NCBI GenBank assembly: GCA_030549775.1
Contig: CM060177.1
Location: forward strand, 46,526,244 to 46,590,243
Reading direction: 5' to 3'
Origin: Tamarix chinensis
Taxonomy: Eukaryota > Streptophyta > Magnoliopsida > Caryophyllales > Tamaricaceae
Length of the DNA stretch: 64,000 nucleotides
The position numbers and the translations under genes were made by a program. The first letter of the stretch is position 1; the number at the start of each line of letters is the position of its first letter. The notes under the pieces were generated by a model that worked only from the letters and a program-made list of their open reading frames with translations, did no database searches and was not told the origin of the DNA. Below, piece by piece: positions 59,920-64,000 of the stretch.

Positions 59920-60700
59920 ATGATACTTTTGACAATCCTTCTTAATATGTCCAGTCTTTTTGCAAAAGAAGTAGTTATCTTTTTCCTTTTGCTATTTCTT
60001 TTATTTAGGACTGTTAGGAGCAACTTCATTCTTTCTCTTCATACCTTGACTTTTAGGGATAAATGTTGTATGAATACTTTTAGTATTATTTTGCTTCAAT
60101 CGTTCTTCCACTTGCCCACAATATGAAATTAGTTCATTAAGAGTCTAGTTCTCCTTTTAGTAGCTCTAACTGACCTTAAATTGACTTAATTGCGTAGGAA
60201 GAGAGATCAATACTAAATGCACGAGTAAGTTATCCGACAACTTGAGATTTAGTGCCTTAAGTTTTTAAGTAATGATGTACTCCCTAATATTTCCTTTACC
60301 TTTATAATTTAATAAAATCAAGCACTGTAAAAGAGTGCTTATTTCAACCTTATCATTTTTTATAAAATATTTTTCAATTTTAGTAAGGAAATCCTTAACA
60401 TCAGTGATCTCATCAGAGAATCCACCCCTTAAAGCCTTTGGAATACTATGCTTGATGATCACAAGGCCCTTGCGATTAGAGCAATACGATTTTTCAAAGT
60501 TTTTTTTCTTATCAAAGGAACTTTTAGTTGTCATATCAGTGGGTTTTGCTAACTGAAGTGCATGGTTTAAATCCACTCAGCCAAGGACAAGTAAAACGTT
60601 ATTTTTTCCATTCCTTAAAATTATTCCCATTCAACATGGGAATGGAATTCAAGTTGGTAGATATCGTAGTAGCCGACATAGTTGTATAGAAAACATAAAA
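59920..60700 (-). pseudogene. Copia gag remnant with altered zinc knuckle
   Basis: The minus strand has LSNFLISNKGKGN-like gag ends in broken frames; the open part 60265-60576 includes ALRGGFSDEITDVKDFLTKI and KYFIKNDKVEISTLLQCL, fitting the UBN2-type gag of copia elements. The zinc knuckle at 59932-59973 reads YFFCKKTGHIKKDC, so the first of the CCHC ligands is Tyr instead of Cys. The 5' gag portion toward 62300 is unreadable. Confidence 0.7.
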
Positions 60701-62430
60701 ATATAATAGATATACATGTTCATAGGAAACATGTATAACAAACAATCAAAAAATTTAAATAATGGTAATCCCATTACAAGAAACCGGTGCAACATTAATA
60801 TTAAGTCTTTGGATAGTAGTATTAACTACAAGTGGTATTATTGTTGTAATGATCAAATATTGGCAAAAAGTTCTGTCATATAATGAGATAATCTTTGGAT
60901 AAACTCATTATTCACATAGTATGTAAATAATTGCCATATATTCATCACCATAAGTATATATAAAATTTTGCCAGAAATTTGCCTTCCTTTGGGCTGAGAA
61001 ATTATCCGCATGAATTAATATATATACATAAATATCTAATAATTTCAATAAACTAATTTTCACAAAAGATATCACTTTGTCAACATATTTTGTCAATTAG
61101 TATATCTACTAATATTAGACAACCAATAATTTAAATAAATTAATTCCTCAATTTTATTCATAAATATTGACCTAAAATATTAGGACAAACTTTATTTATA
61201 TTTAATATCCACAAAAATATATTAAATAAAATATATTAAATCTAATCTTATTAGCACTATAATAAAATTAATGCTAAATAACACATATAAAAGACCCACA
61301 TGAAAATTTATTAGATTAAAATAATTTAAATATCTAATTAAATTAATTAGGTCAATTATGTTAAATTAATATTAGTATTTCAATAATATAAGATTAATAA
61401 GCATCAAATAAATAAACCAAAAGTACTAAAACTAAAAATTGGCTTGAACAAATAAATCTCCAAAGGACAACCTAATTGGCCTAATAAGCAAGAAGGGTTC
61501 TGAAAAACCCATTAATAAGATAAGTTGGCTTGGGTTGGACAATATAACAAGAAATGAATGCTGCACTATCGGTTTAAAACACTTAATCTCTATGGCCTAG
61601 TCTCGGGTTCGAAACTCAGACTTGACCAAATCATATCCCCTTCTTTTTTTTAATTACTAAAATACCCTTAATTAATTAATACCCTAATCACCCTCTTCCC
61701 CTTCATCTCCCACCCTAATCACCATCTAACCCTTCATCTCCCACCATTCGAGTCCCACTATTCAATAACCACCAACCTTAGCCCCAACCCTACACCAAAA
61801 AATGCAGCAACCGTCCATCACCTGTAGCCATCATTGACCATCTCTGCCATCATCGACTACCTATAACAGGGATAGGAGGATGGCAACAAAGAAGATCCAA
61901 ACGATGGCAACAAAACAATGGATCAGTGACGAGCTACGAAGAGAGTGAAAAATCAGATGGGATAATGAGCGACGGAGAATGGCCGTTGACAGATTTGGAC
62001 AAAATCAAATGAAACCATAGAGTGAGATATTACTTGATAGTGACAACAATGCCCAAAGCCACCACAAGCAACACTGAAGAACCAGAGAGAAAGAGATGGG
62101 AGTAGATGGATCATATGGGAGAAGGACTAGGCAAAGATGGGAGTAGACCAATAAACTAGAGAAATAGATGATGAAACGAGAGTATTGAAGGAAATTGAAT
62201 CCATTAACTAGGCAAAGATTAGAAGTGAATAGTACCGACAACAAAAATTTTAAACAAAATCGAAACACATATGAAGTATGAACAATATTAAACAAAGAGA
62301 GATAGTTGAAAATAGAGATGCATAGGGAGACGAAAAATACCAAAGAACAACAAAATCAGGAGAACAAAATGTCGAATGGTATCAAAAAGTACCAAAATTA
62401 TTTTCTTAATCATGATAAATTTAGCAAACG

Positions 62431-62443
62431 ACTTTGATACCAA
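62431..62443 (-). other. Primer binding site of the copia element
   Basis: The minus strand reads TTGGTATCAAAGT immediately inside the LTR, matching the initiator tRNA-Met type TGGTATCAGAGC with small changes. Confidence 0.75.
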
Positions 62444-62900
62444 TTAATAGATTAATTTAATCTATATATCCTACATGATTGAATGTTAATTCATCAAGAT
62501 TCACACATAACATAATTCAAAAGCATACCTAAATCCATAACCCAATAATGACCAATGGATTCGGGATAATGGCGGTACTATGGTCTCTTGGATCGGGCAC
62601 ATGCTCATTGGTCTCTATTGATTAATGGAAATATAATAGAACCGGGGGAGTGTGTGATCTAGGGACCACGACCCTATATATAGAGAACTGATTTGTCATT
62701 TATCAAGCTATTATAGCTATGTTTATCAACAACCTAGAATACCCAATATCTCTACACATACAAACCCACATCTAATTGGATACATTAAGCCCAATTATTT
62801 ATACACAAATATGATCACTTATATACAAGCTTAATTTATACGAAAACTCGTAATTTTTACATTTCACATATAAGTTCAAATTTTAGATAAAAACCTCATA
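62444..62900 (-). repeat. 5' LTR of the copia element
   Basis: 457 bp, bounded inside by the primer binding site and outside by GTGGA. CTCTATATATAGGG on the minus strand (about 62683-62670) is the probable TATA box. Confidence 0.85.
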
Positions 62901-63221
62901 GTGGAAGCTTAATTTTACTATATATTCAAGATTGGATGGGTTTATTGTGTTAGTAATTGTATAGGAAAAACCTGGAGCGCTGACCTTAATGGTGAGGCTT
63001 GAGAACTCAGAGATTTGGTCGATGGCTCGATCATAGAAGTGGTGCACATTATTTAGGAGACTAATTATGTTTCCTATTAAAGGGTAAGATCAAGGACATG
63101 GGGTAAACGACTTGTTGTTTGGATTATCTAGTGCAAGGGAATACCAATAGAAGATAGATATCAATAGAGGTATGAAGATGATTACTATACTAAGAGTAGT
63201 GAGCTCGCTTAATTTTACCAT
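62901..63221 (-). pseudogene. CYP94-type cytochrome P450 pseudogene, N-terminal part
   Basis: The ATG at 63221 gives MVKLSELTTLSIVIIFIPLL, a hydrophobic ER anchor, followed by NPNNKSFTPCP, a TGA stop at 63092-63090, then SYPLIGNIISLLNNVHHFYD, the Pro-containing hinge and PLIG motif of CYP94s. NPSNLEYIVKLSFHN runs up to the copia insertion. After removing 55675-62900 and one GTGGA, the frame continues into the piece at 54340-55674. This was the start of a single-exon P450 gene, as usual for the CYP94 family. Confidence 0.88.
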
Positions 63222-63720
63222 TGATTAATAGTGAGCTGGCCTTGAATAATATATATAGTCAATTGAATAGATTGGATTAATACTATGATGATATATGAGG
63301 GTTACGTATGCTTCTTATGGTAATGGGAGGCTGATTATATTTTCGAACTAGTACAAACATTATTAATTGGATATAAAGGTTAAGCAGATGGGTAGGCTGT
63401 TACTATAGGGAAGGATAAGGAAGACGGAATAAAAGAGGGAGATAGGAACATAAGAAAATGAGAAGAAGAAAGAAGAACCAGTAAAGAAGTTTGATGTTGT
63501 TTTTGTTACATACATGATTTGTTACCGTTAGAGTATATTACTAGATTACAGAATCACCTAATGCATAACTGTTTGAAGGGGGGTGTGTGTGGGGGGCTGT
63601 AATTAGTTATATTAGTTCAGTAATAATGGTATCCACATAATACAACCTTGTGGTTGATTGGAACTTAATTCTCTCAAATAAAAAAAAAAAACAAATTATG
63701 TCACTTTATAGCATTTGGTA
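63222..63720. other. Upstream flank of the P450
   Basis: It holds the former promoter side of the P450. No TATA box stands out. A G-rich stretch (GGGGGGTGTGTGTGGGGGGC) lies near 63578-63597 and an A run near 63680. Confidence 0.4.
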
Positions 63721-64000
63721 TAGGGATGGTAATGGGTCGGGTCTGGGTTGGGTCCAACCATGCCCAAACTAGTACTCATTTATTTTACCAAGACCCAGAC
63801 CCGTTAGGTCTCCATAGTTCAGACCTAGACCTAAATCTATTAGGTTTAGTGGATAAATGGGTTCTAAATGGGTCCGGCTATTTATTTTTTTTAAATAATC
63901 TATGTAAATATAACTACATTTATATTTTATATAGCTTAGTATGTAATTCTTGTTATCCTCTGAGTGAAAAAATAAATGTTTTAAAACACTTTCGGTAACT
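63721..64000. mobile_element. Left end of a hAT-type element leaving the window
   Basis: TAGGGATGGTAATGGGTCGG followed by GGGTCTGGGTTGGGTCC is a common plant hAT terminus with subterminal GGGTC repeats; inverted copies (AGACCCAGACCCG) follow near 63800. The right end is outside the window, so neither length nor target duplication can be checked. Confidence 0.55.

Larger units (their letters stand above)
55675..62900 (-). mobile_element. Ty1/copia LTR retrotransposon (7226 bp) inside the P450
   Basis: The flanking 5 bp duplication GTGGA is perfect (55670-55674 and 62901-62905). The 3' LTR is 55675-56227 and the 5' LTR 62444-62900. A tRNA-Met-type primer binding site is at 62431-62443 and a purine tract (minus CCAAGTGGGAG) at 56230-56240. 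Minus-strand order is gag, zinc knuckle, integrase, RT, RNase H, the copia order. Stops and frameshifts in every domain show decay. Confidence 0.92.

Noticed and set aside
61570..61640. Second tRNA gene (CTCGGGTTCGAAACTCAG looks like a T-arm)
   Set aside because: No acceptor, D or anticodon stems could be paired around it; it lies in the leader region of the copia element.
1..64000. CRISPR arrays, operons, riboswitches or a bacterial-style defence system
   Set aside because: The window is plant nuclear DNA; the tandem arrays present have no spacer-like variation and no cas-like genes nearby.

Overview
The window is nuclear DNA of a flowering plant, most likely a eudicot. It has intron-containing plant genes (FIS1, annexin, a CYP94-type P450, an mTERF relative), a nuclear tRNA-Arg, very AT-rich spacers, and transposons of nearly every plant class inserted into one another. 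No bacterial features (operons, ribosome binding sites, CRISPR) are present.

Layout. 1-4290: minus-strand Ty3/gypsy remnant that has lost its RT/RNase H. It is interrupted by a TIR element (706-2138) and a non-autonomous hAT element (2149-2811), whose target duplications can all be read. 4291-12127: spacer or intron with a MITE, a gypsy protease fragment and small tandem duplications. 12128-13116: exons 2-5 of the mitochondrial/peroxisomal fission gene FIS1; no exon 1 was found. 13546-17036: candidate TIR element with TAA on both sides, enclosing a frameshifted mTERF pseudogene. 17125-18729: the only complete protein gene, a five-exon annexin of 314 aa on the minus strand. 20343-26830: LINE fragment split by a 5.0 kb solo LTR. 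26953-34918: hAT-type and Stowaway-type elements, including a 4.5 kb hAT with a decayed transposase. About 38480-42850: decayed endogenous pararetrovirus (Caulimoviridae-like) with a 355 bp internal duplication. 45518-51765: small hAT element split by a second, related 5.6 kb solo LTR with a very large TTA/ATT microsatellite. 53116-53686: second copy of the hAT family seen at 2149. 54028-54100: tRNA-Arg(ACG). 54340-63221: CYP94-like P450 pseudogene split by a 7.2 kb Ty1/copia element (55675-62900, TSD GTGGA). 63721-64000: start of another hAT-type element that leaves the window.

The working gene content is small: the annexin, the tRNA and probably FIS1. The rest is a layered record of insertions. 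I saw no gene cluster or convincing new enzymatic system. The most unusual items are the two giant solo LTRs that share repeated TATAATAG modules, the tRNA-like A/B boxes inside a hAT MITE family, the mTERF piece inside a TIR element, and the P450 broken by a copia element.
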